From Flaccisagitta enflata (Eukaryota > Chaetognatha > Sagittoidea > Aphragmophora), in contig OZ231127.1 in NCBI GenBank assembly GCA_965153355.1, positions 30,690,001 to 30,754,000 of the forward strand: a stretch of DNA of 64,000 nt, written 5' to 3'. The notes under the pieces were generated by a model. It ran no database searches. It saw nothing but the letters and a program-made list of their open reading frames with translations, and had not been told where the DNA came from. Of this stretch, positions 49,830 to 61,929 are shown in pieces. A program made the translations under genes and the position numbers. Each line of letters starts with the position of its first letter. Within the stretch, counting starts at the first letter, position 1.

Positions 49830-50495
49830 TTTGCTTGTTTTGTTGTGTATTGATCACTGCGTTCTGACAGAAGATTTGTGACAAGAATGATATCACCACG
49901 GGTTTTTCTGCTTTTTTTTGTAGGTCATAGGGGTACAAATCAAGAACTATCCATTGGAAAATCATCCCTAGAGCGCATTTTGAAAAAAAGTCAAAAATTT
50001 ATCATTTATATCTTCATTATGCATGATTAACTTTGCAGGTTGGTCTGACTAATTTTTTGACAGCGTATTGTTATTCCTGATAAAATTCCCTTTCATTTGA
50101 TAGGTCACACTATATGGTTTTAAAAAGAAATAACATTTTCATATTTTGAGCCACCGTTACAAAAATTGCAGCGGTGGCCTAAAATATGAAAATTCAATTC
50201 TTAATCAAAACCATACACTGCGACCTATCAAATGAAAGGGAATTTTATCAGAATTGATAATATGTTTTTAGAAAAAGTGTCAGACCAAATTGAAAAATTC
50301 TTTGTGCAAAATGAAGCTAAAAATGATAAATTTTTGACTTTTTTTCAAAATGCGCTCTATGGATGATTTTCCACTGAATAGTTCTTGATTTGTATCCCTA
50401 TGACCTTCACAAAAATGCAGAAAAACCCGGAGTGATATCATTCTTGTCCCAAATCTTCTGTCAAAAAGCAGTGCATGATAAGCATCCTTTTATCC
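49830..50495. mobile_element. Large foldback downstream of the receptor gene
   Basis: Arms of roughly 300 bp: ACAAGAATGATATCA, GTACAAATCAAGAACTAT, GAGCGCATTTTGAAAAAAAG, AAATTCCCTTTCATTTGATA each reappear inverted around a centre at about 50165 (the spacer near the centre reads CACCG..GCGGTGG). No coding features. Confidence 0.85.
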
Positions 50496-50884
50496 CACTC
50501 TCATTTCCAAACAAATGGTACTACAATCCTGGCAATGGTCTTGTATTAAAGATATTATGCGGTAGAATCATACCTTTGCAGAAAATGAGAAAATTGTACA
50601 ATATTGGTTGGGTCCAGAGACTTTTTTATAAGTTTCATCACAAAAAAGTTTTATGTGCATTGACAAAACATTCAATAACTATATTGAATGATACAATTTT
50701 GATAAAGGTCATGAGGAAATCCCAATCTTCAGTGTCCTAGCTTAACTGGCAATCCTTTCTGACCATTTTTTGTCATCTATATCTGTAAATGGCATGGAAA
50801 TTCTAAGGAAAAACCTTGTATTGGGATGGAAATTGGTGTTTTTTTGCTAAAAAAAGGCAATTTTCATGGTCTTGCTGAGGATAC

Positions 50885-51070
50885 ATGTAAACCATGACTA
50901 GCAAAAGTCTGCATCATTCAAAAGTCGTCTGAAGTTATCTCTTAGAAACAGTTTTCAGAAATGATTTTGCACTTCCAGAAGCAGTTTTGCAGAAGTCTGT
51001 ATCGTTCAAAAGTCATCTGAAGTTATCTCTTAGAAACAGTTTTCAGAAATGATTTTGCACTTCCTGTAGT
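50885..51070 (+). repeat. Tandem ~95-bp duplication
   Basis: AAGTCTG.AT.. TTCAAAAGTC and TCTGAAGTTATCTCTTAGAA to GATTTTGCACTTCC occur twice with few differences. Confidence 0.9.
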
Positions 51071-51191
51071 TACTCATGAAGTCATTTTTTCAAAATTTGG
51101 TTTGCTTAGAAACTATGAACATGTATACCTACAAATGAAAACAATTTAATCCTCTCATGAAAAAAAAAACAATCTCCTGAAAAACAAACTA

Positions 51192-51460
51192 TTTTTAGTC
51201 GCGTGCTACGCGACTCTATAACCCACTTTTCGGTCGGTCCGTTGGTCCGTCGGTCGGTCCATCCATCGGTCGGTTGGTCCGTCACAAAAAGGTTTTAAAG
51301 GCTTTTCATTGCATTTTTTTGCCTCTGAATAGTATAAAAGTAACTTGGACAAGTAAACAACTATTTCAAATGTCTTTATGAAAAAAGTTGTTTGCCTGTC
51401 TGTCTGCCTGACTTTTTTTGAAAGTGCCGACGCACGCGACTTAGGTCTAATGACCTTGTT
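51192..51460 (+). mobile_element. Family A element, complete
   Basis: AGTCGCGTGC (51197-51206) is exactly inverse to GCACGCGACT (51432-51441). (GGTC)n tract 51233-51285. 3' hairpin AGGTC-TAAT-GACCT (51443-51456), end CCTTGTT. Long open frame across it on the minus strand is an artefact. Confidence 0.9.
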
Positions 51461-51539
51461 CATTATAGATATCCTGTCTTTCATTATAAGCTTCCTATTT
51501 TTCATTATAAACTTTCTATTTTTCACTGTAAACTTACTC

Positions 51540-52085
51540 TTTTTGGGCAGCGGCCCCGGAGGGACCGATGACCTATGATTCCACATAGGGCAATTTTCTC
51601 CGGTTTCCGTTTTCCATCCGTCCGTCCGTCCCCCCCCAAGCCTCAAATAAGGCTTTTTCGACTCCAAATCAGACCTTTCTGACCCCAAATCAGGCTTCTC
51701 AGACCTCAAATCAGGCCTCAGACCCCAAATCAGGCCTCCCAGACCCCAGATCAGGCTTCTCAGACCCCAAATTGGGCCTCTCAGATCCAAATCAGGCCTC
51801 AGACCCCATGTCAGGCTTTTCAGACCCCAAATTAGATCCCTCAGACCCAAATAAGGCCTTTCAGACCCCAAATCAAGCCTCTCAGACCCTAAACCAGGCC
51901 TCTCACACCCTAAATCAGGTCTCTCAGCCCTCCAAACCAGCTTCTCAAACCGGAGAAAATTGTCCTATGTGGAATCATAGGTCATCGGCCCCTCCGGGGC
52001 CGCTGCCCCTCTCATAATCTCATTCCCACACACACTAACTTAGGGGCATCGGGTACCGCTGACCATGTAACGCTTTTGCGACTAT
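51540..52085 (-). mobile_element. Family B element, complete with both arms
   Basis: Left arm GGGCAGCGGCCCCGGAGGGA / CCGATGACCTATGATTCCAC / GGAGAAAA-type (51544-51604); right arm is its inverse (51952-52008). Between them ~18-22-bp AGACCCCAAATCAGGCCTCT units. Then GGGTACCGCTGACCATG and CGCTTTTGCGACTATT end. It splits a ~22-bp TTTTCATTATAAACTTTCTA tandem present on both flanks. Confidence 0.88.
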
Positions 52086-52147
52086 TCACTATAAACTCAC
52101 TATTTTTCATCATGGAGCTCGCTGTTGGGAAATGAAAAAGCGTTTGT

Positions 52148-52597
52148 CCAAAATACTTGAGACATCTAAACAGTCTATGGACAAAACAAGGAGTTTTGAT
52201 TTTGCTTATCACCATTATGATGCTTAGGCGTAGTTGATTTTAAAATGTAGGTTTGTAATTACCTTATAGAAATTTACTAAAGACTGAAAGAATTAACGGA
52301 AGAATGATTATTACCTGTAGTAATCGTTCAAAATATAGGTTTGTAATTACCTCGAAAAAAATTACTTAGGACTGAAAGAAACTAACAGAAGAATGATTGC
52401 TACCTGTAGTAATCATTCTTGTAATAGTTTCTTTCAGTCCTCAGTCATTTTCTATGAGATGATTGCAAGCCTACATTTTGAACAATAACTACAGGTAGTA
52501 ATTGTTCTTCCGTTAATTCTTTCAGTCCTTAGCATCATACCAGTGATCAGCAAAATCTCCTCTGCTCGTTTTGTCCGTAGACTGTAAAGTAAAGACA
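52148..52597. mobile_element. Foldback MITE with internal inverted repeats
   Basis: Ends ACAGTCTATGGACAAAAC and inverse GTTTTGTCCGTAGACTGT, continuing TTTTGCTTATCACCATTATG / inverse. The interior has further inverse copies of TTACCTGTAGTAATC and ACTGAAAGAA.TTAACGGAAG. A half copy sits in receptor intron 4. Confidence 0.8.
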
Positions 52598-52877
52598 AAG
52601 AATCAATTGGCAGAAAGGAATTTGACAGACTTTTTGACACATCCGCGTGTTCGGCTGAGCTGTTTATTAAGACTAGCCAATTTTTATGATTGAGACTTTT
52701 TTGAAATCATCAAATAAAATCAATTTGAGATAAGTATGAAAAACTAGATTGACCGATGTATTAAATTCTTTTCATTTGATCAAGTTATTCATCCACTTTT
52801 GATCAACAACATTACAATGGTGGTATCAACCAAAAACTAAAACGTCATAGACAATGACGACATAGACAATGACAAAA

Positions 52878-53122
<245 letters not shown>

Positions 53123-53124
53123 CA

Positions 53125-53520
53125 CATCTTATTTTACACAGTCGCAATTTGTTTTAGACGATTTCTTTTTAGCAAAAAAGCTAAGTAATAATGAAGCTTC
53201 AGCAAATTTTGTTGTTAGAATGGCAACGGCCGCTCGCTGTTAGTTGGAAAGAATTGTTTTCTCTACCATATGGTATATTCCTTTCTGTTTCACTTAAAGC
53301 ACCGCTTCTTGACACTTTGTATTTGTCGCAAAATTTCAATACACTTGCGCACATTTCTTAATGCTGTACCAAACTTTTTTTCAATTATTAAGGTAAATCA
53401 ACAACAGCATACAGATCAGAAATACATGGTTCCAGATGGCATAAAAAGAAATGAAGCAAGGTAGAAGTGAGGTTGTATAGCGACTTGCTTAAGGTAAAGA
53501 AAAAGATGGATGGAAGACGA
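53125..53520 (+). repeat. Dispersed repeat F, copy 2
   Basis: Same order of blocks as 30060-30450; see there. Confidence 0.75.
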
Positions 53521-53884
53521 CAACTAGAACGACCCACAATGCGCTGCCATTCTATCGTTTACCCCCCTCCCCCCCTCCCCCGACAACTTAGCCACCAGTT
53601 TTTCTCTCACCCTGCCTATTCCCTCCTGCCCCATTCCTGAAACCATCCCGACCTCCCACACCACCTTTGTATTCGACTTAGAGCTGGCTGAAACCTTTGA
53701 CCGCTGCATTGACCACGGACGTCAGTGGTCGTCACTGGCCGTTGATCGTGTGCTAGCCATCGGAAGGCTCGACAGCGATGACCGCTGACACCCCCCTCTT
53801 TGATTGGGTTTTCCATTAAAGCCGGTGCGCGTTCATCACGTATACGTTTATTTGTTGACTTGTTTAATCTTGCGCCTTTTGTGT

Positions 53885-54045
<161 letters not shown>

Positions 54046-54466
54046 TGCGCGCGTTCATGCGTTCACGTGCGTATTGTTGCGAATTGTTGCGTGTTACTTA
54101 GTTCGTGCTCCTAATTTCGCGTGTTTTTCGGAATGTAAACAGTTCTGAATGTTTGAGTTGAGGTTGACAATGTTTGAGCCAGTGGTCGCTTGTTGTCATT
54201 TTTTTTTTCGACTTGTTTGTTTGTTTTTTGTTTTTTTTTTTTGGCAACGCACGCGACCTATTCAACAGTTTGCTACATTATTGTGCCAACCCGCTTTGAT
54301 GACGATGCCGCAGATCGCACATCGAGGCATCCGGCCTGCTGGATCTCAGGTACTTATATTCTGATTCGGTTTGATAAACCGAAATTCAAACGATACTTTC
54401 CGACTGGGCCACATCGCTCTCATATTCGCAAAGCAAAAAGTAAACCGGCCAACTGATGTCGAATTA

Positions 54467-54619
54467 AACAAGGGCGGATACACGGCAATACAGTCGCGGA
54501 CGGTTGGGGCAGGAGCTGTAGTGCAAAAACCGCTCGGAATTCAAAAATGTTACGGGACGGACGGACCGACGGACCGACCGACACGGCAAGGTGTAGAGTC
54601 GCGTGTCCGCGACTAAAAA
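54467..54619 (-). mobile_element. Family A element, AGTCGCGGAC subfamily, complete
   Basis: AGTCGCGGAC (54492-54501) is exactly inverse to GTCCGCGACT (54605-54614). 3' end AACAAGGGCGGATACACGGC; GGACCGACC tract 54556-54582. Closely related to the copy in receptor intron 1 (38192-38333). Confidence 0.9.
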
Positions 54620-54836
54620 CAAGCCCGACCGGGCAACGATGCGTCCGGACTGTGTCTCCGCGTGTATTGAATTTGGTGCTAAACAAGTGATATAAATGGA
54701 GAGACGGATGGACGAACAGACAGATGAAACGGCAGAGTAGCAAGAGAGGCTCTCAAAACATGTTCGTCAATCATTTATTTCAGTTAAGGATCTCACCGTG
54801 GCCAAAATCAACCAAGAAACGCGGTTTAAGGACAGA

Positions 54837-54960
54837 TATAACGGATGGACGGATGGACCGACGGATGGATGGACGGACCGACGGACCAACGGATGGACCG
54901 AAAGAAAGACCGACGGACTTACCCTCTTAGAGAAATGTGTTCCTGACGGACGCATCTATA
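54837..54960 (-). mobile_element. Family A 5' fragment with (GGAC/GGAT)n
   Basis: ACGGATGGACCGACGG units and a 5' side GACGGACGCATCTATAAAAA. Confidence 0.6.
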
Positions 54961-55025
54961 AAAACCGCGAGGCAACACTAAAGAATAAAATATGTTTCCT
55001 ACCGTTACTTGCCTTCAAGTGTAAA

Positions 55026-55650
55026 TAACATATGTGCAAAAATTAGGCGGAAAATGTAAAGATTTGGTTTCCATAGTAAATAAAGCTACAGTAACATGAG
55101 AATTTTACTGAAGATAGCCATTTAGTGGAATTTTTGAGTAGTAAGAAGTTTTATTTCGATTCAATTCATTTGATGGCCAATTCAGCCATGATGTCATAAT
55201 TGCGATGTAAGAATGTTGCCAATTTTCCCCATGTTTATGTTTCCAAAAATTGCCCTTTGTAACAAGGCATTCAAAGCACCCTGGGAGGAAAGAAAAAAGA
55301 AAATTTGACAGATACTTGTAGGGCAGAGTATCTAAAAGTAAACTGACTCAGAAACTGCGCAGTTTCTTGCCCCGTAGGATGGTCAAACCTGGATTACATA
55401 CAGTTGAATGAAACTAAGACAAAATTCAATTTTGTCATTGTTGCCCTTGAGGATATATTGACAAATCACCATAAAACGAGGCCCACAGGACATCAAAGCC
55501 GTGACCACAGGATATAATGTTCCAAATCCATGACATAAGGCTCATTAATTTACTTTTGGGGAGTTTACGGGTTTTGACAGCAACTGTTACACTTAATCCG
55601 TACTCAAGTTTTCCTTTTCCGCCTATTTTTTGCACATGTGTTATGCCTTT
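55026..55650. mobile_element. Foldback-ended element
   Basis: TAACATATGTGCAAAAATTA followed by GGCGGAAAA, and its inverse TTTTCCGCCTATTTTTTGCA / CATGTGTTA. Arms about 45 bp, centre not palindromic. Confidence 0.65.
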
Positions 55651-56528
55651 TAGTTAGTTTGAATATTAGCTTGTACCGAAATGACTAGAAACCAAAAAAA
55701 GCAGTTCATGTTGTGGAGCTGTCTTGGGCTTCTATTGTCGACATTTTTGGCTTAAAAAGTTTACATATTGGTGGCCGCGCCTTACCTTGAACTTCCCATG
55801 GGTCTATAAAAAAACTAGAATTTCAAGTTGCTCAAATTAAAGTTTTGACTGCAGATTTGAAATCTGCATGAAAAACTGTCCAATGAAAGGGCTCTTCTTT
55901 TTCCAAAATTCCTTCGGGATCATTGTCATAATCCACGCTAAAGGTTCTTTAAACAGGTAAGTTCAATTTTACAAAGAAATCAAAAGGAAAGATATGTTTT
56001 ATGAACTTTGACACCACTTTTGACCACTTTCTAATAGGAATATCCGAAAAAGGAAAACACTTTCAATTGCCAGTATTTTCTGAAGATTCCAAATCTGTTG
56101 TTAAAATTAGGATTTGAGTACTTTGAAGTTTTGGGTTTCCTATAGGGGTTAGGTTAACAGAGGGTGCAGAGACGTGACAACCTAAGAGTAGAATTTCAAG
56201 CCCAACATTGATTGCAATAGAAGCCTGAGACAGCCCCACAACATGATCTGCTCGGAGAATGCCAATTTTATTGCTTTTAGTCATTTAGGTACAGGCTAAT
56301 AAACATGTAACACACTACATGCCAAAATTCCGTTGATAGCATTATCATAATTCGCGATTTAAGGACCGCGAATTATAAACTCGTGGAATTTTTTTGCCAA
56401 ATGAAAGCAAGAATCAAGAAACTCCCTCCATTGTTGGGAAGTCATAAAAGAGGCTCAGTTAAACAAGAGGAGAGACCCAATTCAATGCGGCCATAAAGAG
56501 ACGCCATAATCCTCTCCCTTATTCGGTT
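55651..56528. other. No gene seen
   Basis: AT-rich sequence, with the inverse pair TTCGCGAT / ACCGCGAATTATAA near 56350-56380. Confidence 0.5.
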
Positions 56529-56537
56529 TTGATATTC

Positions 56538-56842
56538 TTTATCTGTCTGTGTGTCTGTCTGTTTGTCCATCTGTCTATCTGTCTTCACGTCCTTCTGATG
56601 GTCTATCGTTCTGTGCTTCGGTCTGTCTGTGTGTCTGTGTCTGTCTGTCTGTCTGTCTATTTGTCTGTCGATATTTTTGTTTTTTGGGGGGCTATGCTTC
56701 TGTTTACTCAGCTGTCTATGACAACGTATCTTTCTATCCTTGATAGTCTAAATCTCTTTCCCATTTCTCTTTTCCACTCTCCTTATCTGTACGACTATCT
56801 CTCTGTCCTTCTGTCTAACTTTCTGTCTCTGTCTCTGTCTCC

Positions 56843-56916
<74 letters not shown>

Positions 56917-56928
56917 GTCTGTCTGTCT
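56538..56928. repeat. (TGTC)n-rich and (CT)n tract
   Basis: Scattered CTGTCTGT, then perfect (CT)n 56845-56911 and a short (TGTC)n. Confidence 0.95.
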
Positions 56929-57471
56929 GTGGGAGGAGAATCTGCACACTCCCATCCCACAAGAGATGATTCGTACACGCACCTAAATGTTATGAATCCC
57001 AAAGATGAGGCAATGTCCACAGAGAATGTTTGTCATAAAATTGTCATTGGTTCGAGTCTTTACAATGTTCCATTCACATATTCAATCAGTCAGAGATTTC
57101 ATTCCCATGTGGAGCCTTTCTTTCTAAATGTGGGTTTGACGATCACCTTAAGAAATGCAGATGTATGGAAAATGGCGGCGTTGAAATTAGCAAAGGGAAG
57201 ACCCCAACCATATATCTATCAATGCAAAAGAGCATAGAAGGATATATCGTAGGGCTCTTATAAGTAAACACGTAAACAATGAAATCATATTCTTTCTTAA
57301 GCGATTTGACAATCAATGATATCACACAATGGCAAAATGTAAAATGAGGAATATACGCCTTTAAGGTCTCTATCATCATCATCAGTCCCAATCATCGTCA
57401 TGGACAGTCCTTATCATCATCATCGACGGTCCCCATCATCGTCGGCTTCTTACACGAATCCTCCTCCTACA

Positions 57472-57574
<103 letters not shown>

Positions 57575-57839
57575 TTGTTGCCGTTCCGTTTATCTTTCTG
57601 TCTGTCGGTCCATCTGACTGTCTGACCCTCTTTTACTCTCTTTTGGGAAACAGAGGTTCTTTCGGTTGTCAATGGTGACGGATGAACGAATGAGAGTAGA
57701 AAATGAGTTATGCGACCAGTTGGTCGTTTAAAGGAACCATGGGTAGATCAGAACGAGCAATTGGTGTTTGGATACATCGAAGAACACGCGCACACATTTG
57801 TGGCAAAAATGCTGCAACATTAGGCCAAATCGGTGCATC

Positions 57840-58040
<201 letters not shown>

Positions 58041-58142
58041 CGAATTTCTTGAATGGAACGGTTTAAGAAATAGGACATAAATGAATGGAGGATGAAAGAA
58101 AGTCCATCACTTCAAATAACTGGCAGATGAACAATGTTATTT

Positions 58143-58275
58143 TCAGTCGCGGACACGCGACTCTAGAAACCACTTTTTGGTCCAGCAGTGCGTCTGTCCA
58201 TCACAAAGCCGCTTTTTTAGATTTTCTGCTCCTGCCCACCCATCCGCGACTAACGCTGCCGTGTGTATATGGCCA
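58143..58275 (+). mobile_element. Family A element, short
   Basis: AGTCGCGGAC (58145-58154) with ATCCGCGACT (58242-58251; 9 of 10 inverse); CTGCTCCTGCCCACCC precedes it. (GTCC)n nearly absent; 3' end decayed (TATATGGCC). Confidence 0.8.
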
Positions 58276-58279
58276 TCTA

Positions 58280-58905
58280 TAAAGGGCTACTGATTGGTCT
58301 GTTACTACGTCAACTTGCCTACTTTGATATGTTTCACTTTCTTTCGACTGTGTTTCTTGTCACGGCTTTTGAATAGATATTTGTTAAATTCAAAAATTTC
58401 AGTTCTGTTACCATGTCCATTCACAGGATCTTGAATCCCCGTTGCTTCATGTTATGCGCCGATATAACCCGCTGTGATGTGCACTTTCGCAGTTTGTGTC
58501 ATTTGACAAGTATTGATGGCGTCAGATATGAGAACAGATTGTGTCGTAGCCTGCCTGCCTGTGAGTCGCAGTTGCACCTGGTCTCAAGCCAATCTCGGAA
58601 GTGGTTTAAAACCCAAATGGAGCCCATTTGTCATAAATGGTCTCGTTCACACTATCTGTAGTAAAATCATTATTCATTTATGGTTACAGCCACCTTATTT
58701 TTCACATGGTTCAGGATGAGATGGTTCGTGGAAAAGAAACCTCGTTCTTTTGTTTTTCAAATATCCAAAGATACCCCAGTCCAACTCTACAAAACATATA
58801 CATTCGTGAAGTGTGGTCACTAAAAACACGAAAAAAGAAATATCAGAAAAGAAAATGAGGGCAGTAAAATTTTCCGTATACCCGTATTTATGTAGAAAAA
58901 ATTGT
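58280..58905. other. No gene seen
   Basis: Open frames at 58413-58661 and 58513-58719 lack recognisable features. Confidence 0.5.
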
Positions 58906-58910
58906 AGATA

Positions 58911-59087
58911 CAGTTAAACCCCGCTCTAGCGGATTTCAAGGGACCAATAATTTTTTTTTGTTTTAAATGGAATTCTGTTGAAGCTGATAAATGAAATCAA
59001 AGGAAACGAGTTGAAGAGACTGTGAATTTGTATCCTTTATAGGCGGAATTCCGTTAGTGATGGATCCGTCGTAGCGGGGTTCAACTG
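58911..59087. mobile_element. Short MITE with CAGTTRAACCCCGCT ends
   Basis: TIRs CAGTTAAACCCCGCTCTAGC and inverse of CAGTTGAACCCCGCTACGAC, TA on both sides (58909-58910, 59088-59089), 177 bp. The end sequence resembles pogo/Tigger-type MITEs. Confidence 0.87.
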
Positions 59088-59206
59088 TATGTTCCCAAAC
59101 TTACATACCAATTAAGTTGCCACAGCCCGATGTCAAGGAGGAGAAAAAAACGTAGAAGATATAGGGACCTTGGCAGTATTTTAGTTCTCGGTGATTCACT
59201 CAATTA

Positions 59207-59715
59207 CAGTAGATGTCGTCTAGACTTGGAAATACGGGGGAGCTCATAACCTGAGCATTAGTACAATGAGGGGACTGATATTTTGCTGGTGTAATGTATA
59301 GACCCTAAGGGGTTGACGATGGGGTATGGCATCCCCCTACGGCTTACCTTACAAAAATAACTTTTAGTATAAAACATTGGGAATAATCTCTTTTATGCCA
59401 GAATTTCAGCTTCATCTATTTGCTTCAATTGCAAAACCAACCCGGGATTCGAACCCAGAACCTTCAAAGAAATAATCTGATCATGATAAATCTGAAGTTG
59501 AGTGAGTTAACCACTAGACCAATTCCAGCAGCTGTTCCAGTAGAGCAAATTCAATTTAGTATATTCAAAAGAATTTTTTGTCCACAGAGCTGCCATACCC
59601 CATCGTCAACCCTATAGGACATAACCATTATACACACACAGTTTCATTTCATTAGCACAAATGGTAGTTACGATATCAGGGCCCCCGTATTTCCAAGTAT
59701 AGACGACATCTACTG
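59207..59715. mobile_element. Second copy of the tRNA-like-carrying TIR element
   Basis: Same ends CAGTAGATGTCGTCTAGACT, same length (509 vs 508 bp), TA at 59205-59206 and 59716-59717. Shared blocks: GGGGTTGACGATGGGGTATG, CATACCCCATCGTCAACCCT (themselves inverse). Confidence 0.9.
59435..59525 (-). ncRNA. tRNA-like segment, copy 2
   Basis: Minus strand TGGTCTAGTGGTTAACTCAC (A box at 59507-59521) and CTGGGTTCGAATCCCGGGTT (B box at 59444-59455). The T-arm stem CTGGG/CCCGG is better preserved than in the 40105 copy. Confidence 0.68.
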
Positions 59716-60014
59716 TATGCAGTACGAAAACGTCAGACCAACTAAGTTTCACACTACACAGCCAGAGGATTTAAGGAAGGTGTTTCGTGATGGGAAAAAG
59801 GTAAAAGAGTAAGCAAATTCGGTTCGAAGCGAATCGCGCGCATACACGAACTCCATCCTTCCTTCTAAAACGAAGTGCTTACCGATCCATCTGAGCAATA
59901 CAACTCTCATGAGTGTGATATCAGCTTTACCTTCCGTGTCACAACACAATGGCAATTCTCTACCAGTAAAGGCGGCTCTCGCCGACCGGAAAAAAATCGT
60001 AAGGGCTGTTTTGT

Positions 60015-60133
60015 GTGTGTGTGTGTGTGTGTGTGCGTGTGCATGTGCGTGTGTGTGCATGTGTGTGTTATTTGTGTCTGTTTCGCTGTGTCTCTGTCGC
60101 TGTCTCTCTCTCTGTGGCTGTTACTCTCTCTCA

Positions 60134-60180
<47 letters not shown>

Positions 60181-60650
60181 TCTCTCTCTCTCTCCTCCTC
60201 ACCCTCCTTCCCTATTCCTCCATCTCCATCCCCTCTCCCTCTCTCCCCTCCTCTCCTTCTGTCCCTCCCTCCCTCTCCCCTCCCTCTCTTCCTCCTCCCT
60301 CTCTCCCTCCCCCCCTCACCCTCCTTCCCTCTCCCCCATCTCCCTCTCTCCCTCCCCTCTCCCTTTCTTCCTCTCTCCCTCCCTCTCTTTCTCTCTCCCT
60401 CCCCCTCTCCGTCCCTCTCTCTCTCCTCCCCTCCCCTCCCTCCCTCTCCCTCCCTCTCCCCTTCCTCCCTCTTTCCATCCCTTCTTCCCTCCCTCTCTCC
60501 CTCCCTCCCTCCCTTCCTCTCCCTCCCTCCTCTCCCTCCTCTCCCTCTCCCTCTTTCCCTCCCTCTCCCTATCCCTCCCCCTCTCCCCCTCTCCCTCTCA
60601 CGCTCTCCCTCCCTCTCCCTCCCTCCCTCACCCTCCCTATGCCCTCTGCT
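60015..60650. repeat. (GT)n followed by a 500-bp CT/CCCT pyrimidine tract
   Basis: (GT)n to about 60070, (CT)n to 60195, then degenerate CCCTCTCC to 60645. The 270- and 257-codon open frames here are artefacts. Confidence 0.95.
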
Positions 60651-61316
60651 GAACTCATTTTTGTTGTTACTTAGGGCCAAAAATTGAGATCAATGAAAAA
60701 TATAGATCTTTAAGAAAAATGCGGAAAATGTGAAAAAATAAAAAAAGATTAAAAAATTCATAGCGCCTAAAGTATTGGTCCCACAGTGCCCTGCTTTTTT
60801 CCAGAAGGTGTAAAAAAGTGCCCTCTTTCACCCTGTACCAATTTCAACCCCAGCCACGGGCGAGCCTAGTTCTGACCCAACTTTCCCAAATTGTCTCAAG
60901 CGAAAAAGGGAAACATTAATTCCTAACCCGGAACTCAAAAAATCGAAAAACGTTTTTCGATTTTTTTCCCAATGAATTGACATCATCGCTTATTCATTCC
61001 TCCTTTTTTTCGTCCATTCATTCACATACTTATTTTTGCTGCTATTCCATTCCATCTCCTTTTCTTTTTCTTCATCTCGTTTTTTCTTTCTTTTTCTTTT
61101 CCTTTTTCCTTTTTTTCTCTCTTTTTTTTTCTCTTTTTTTTCTTCTCTTTTTTTTCTTCTCCTCCGTCATCATCTTCTTTTTTTTCTCCCTCTTCAACTT
61201 CTTTTCTGTGACATCAAATTGCATGTTCCCTGCTGTTCAATATAAGTTTCACTAAAACGATTTGAGATGGGTGGCTAAACAAAGGGGGGGGGGGCATAAA
61301 AAATAGATATAAGGTT

Positions 61317-61534
61317 TTTAGTCGCGTGCTACGCGACTCTACACCCCGCTTTGTCGGTCCGTCCGTCGGTCCGTCCGTCCGTCCGTCCGTCCGTCCGTCC
61401 GTCCGTCACACTTTACTTTTTCGGCGTTAATGGGGTTTTTGGCCTTACTGCTCCTGCCCAAATGCTCCGCTGGCCTCAATTATGGCCCCTGCCCACCCGC
61501 ACGCGACTGGGGTAGCCGTGTATCCGGCCTTGTT
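61317..61534 (+). mobile_element. Family A element, complete reference copy
   Basis: AGTCGCGTGC (61320-61329) is exactly inverse to GCACGCGACT (61499-61508). (GTCC)n 61355-61406; core CACTTTACTTTTTCGGCGTT and ATGGGGTTTTTGGCC, CTGCTCCTGCCCAAATG, CTCAATTATGGCCCCTGCCC; 3' hairpin GCCG-TGTATC-CGGC and CTTGTT. Confidence 0.92.
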
Positions 61535-61595
61535 TTTCTCACAGGGGCTTTTTTTCCCTCTCTTTCGATCCTTCATTCTGACTTTATACTAATCA

Positions 61596-61600
61596 GTCTT

Positions 61601-61681
<81 letters not shown>
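61596..61681. repeat. (TGTC)n then (CT)n
   Basis: Simple repeat of about 85 bp. Confidence 0.97.
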
Positions 61682-61682
<1 letters not shown>

Positions 61683-61929
61683 TTTTATGAATTCTACCCC
61701 TGGCTTGCTGTATAATAAAACGACAAAATACGTGTAGGTTTTCCATTTTGAGGCTTGCGAATCTTAAAACGTCGACATAGGCTGACGCCGGCGCATCTTT
61801 TCGTCCAAAACAACCTTCACATGACACATGGGGTGACTTGTTTTCTTTTTTTGGTTTCCACTTTTGTATAACATCTCAATGGGATGGATTGATGATGAAA
61901 GAAAAATGGGATAAAAATGACGACGTTTA

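Noticed and set aside
50390-50740. 116-codon open frame downstream of the receptor
   Set aside because: Its first third is the right arm of the foldback 49830-50495; the rest has no recognisable features.
51206-51871. 221-codon minus-strand open frame
   Set aside because: Spans a family A element and the minisatellite of a B element; composition follows the repeats.
59875-60687. 270- and 257-codon open frames, Ser/Pro/Leu- and Arg/Glu/Gly-rich
   Set aside because: Pyrimidine microsatellite read in three frames and on both strands.
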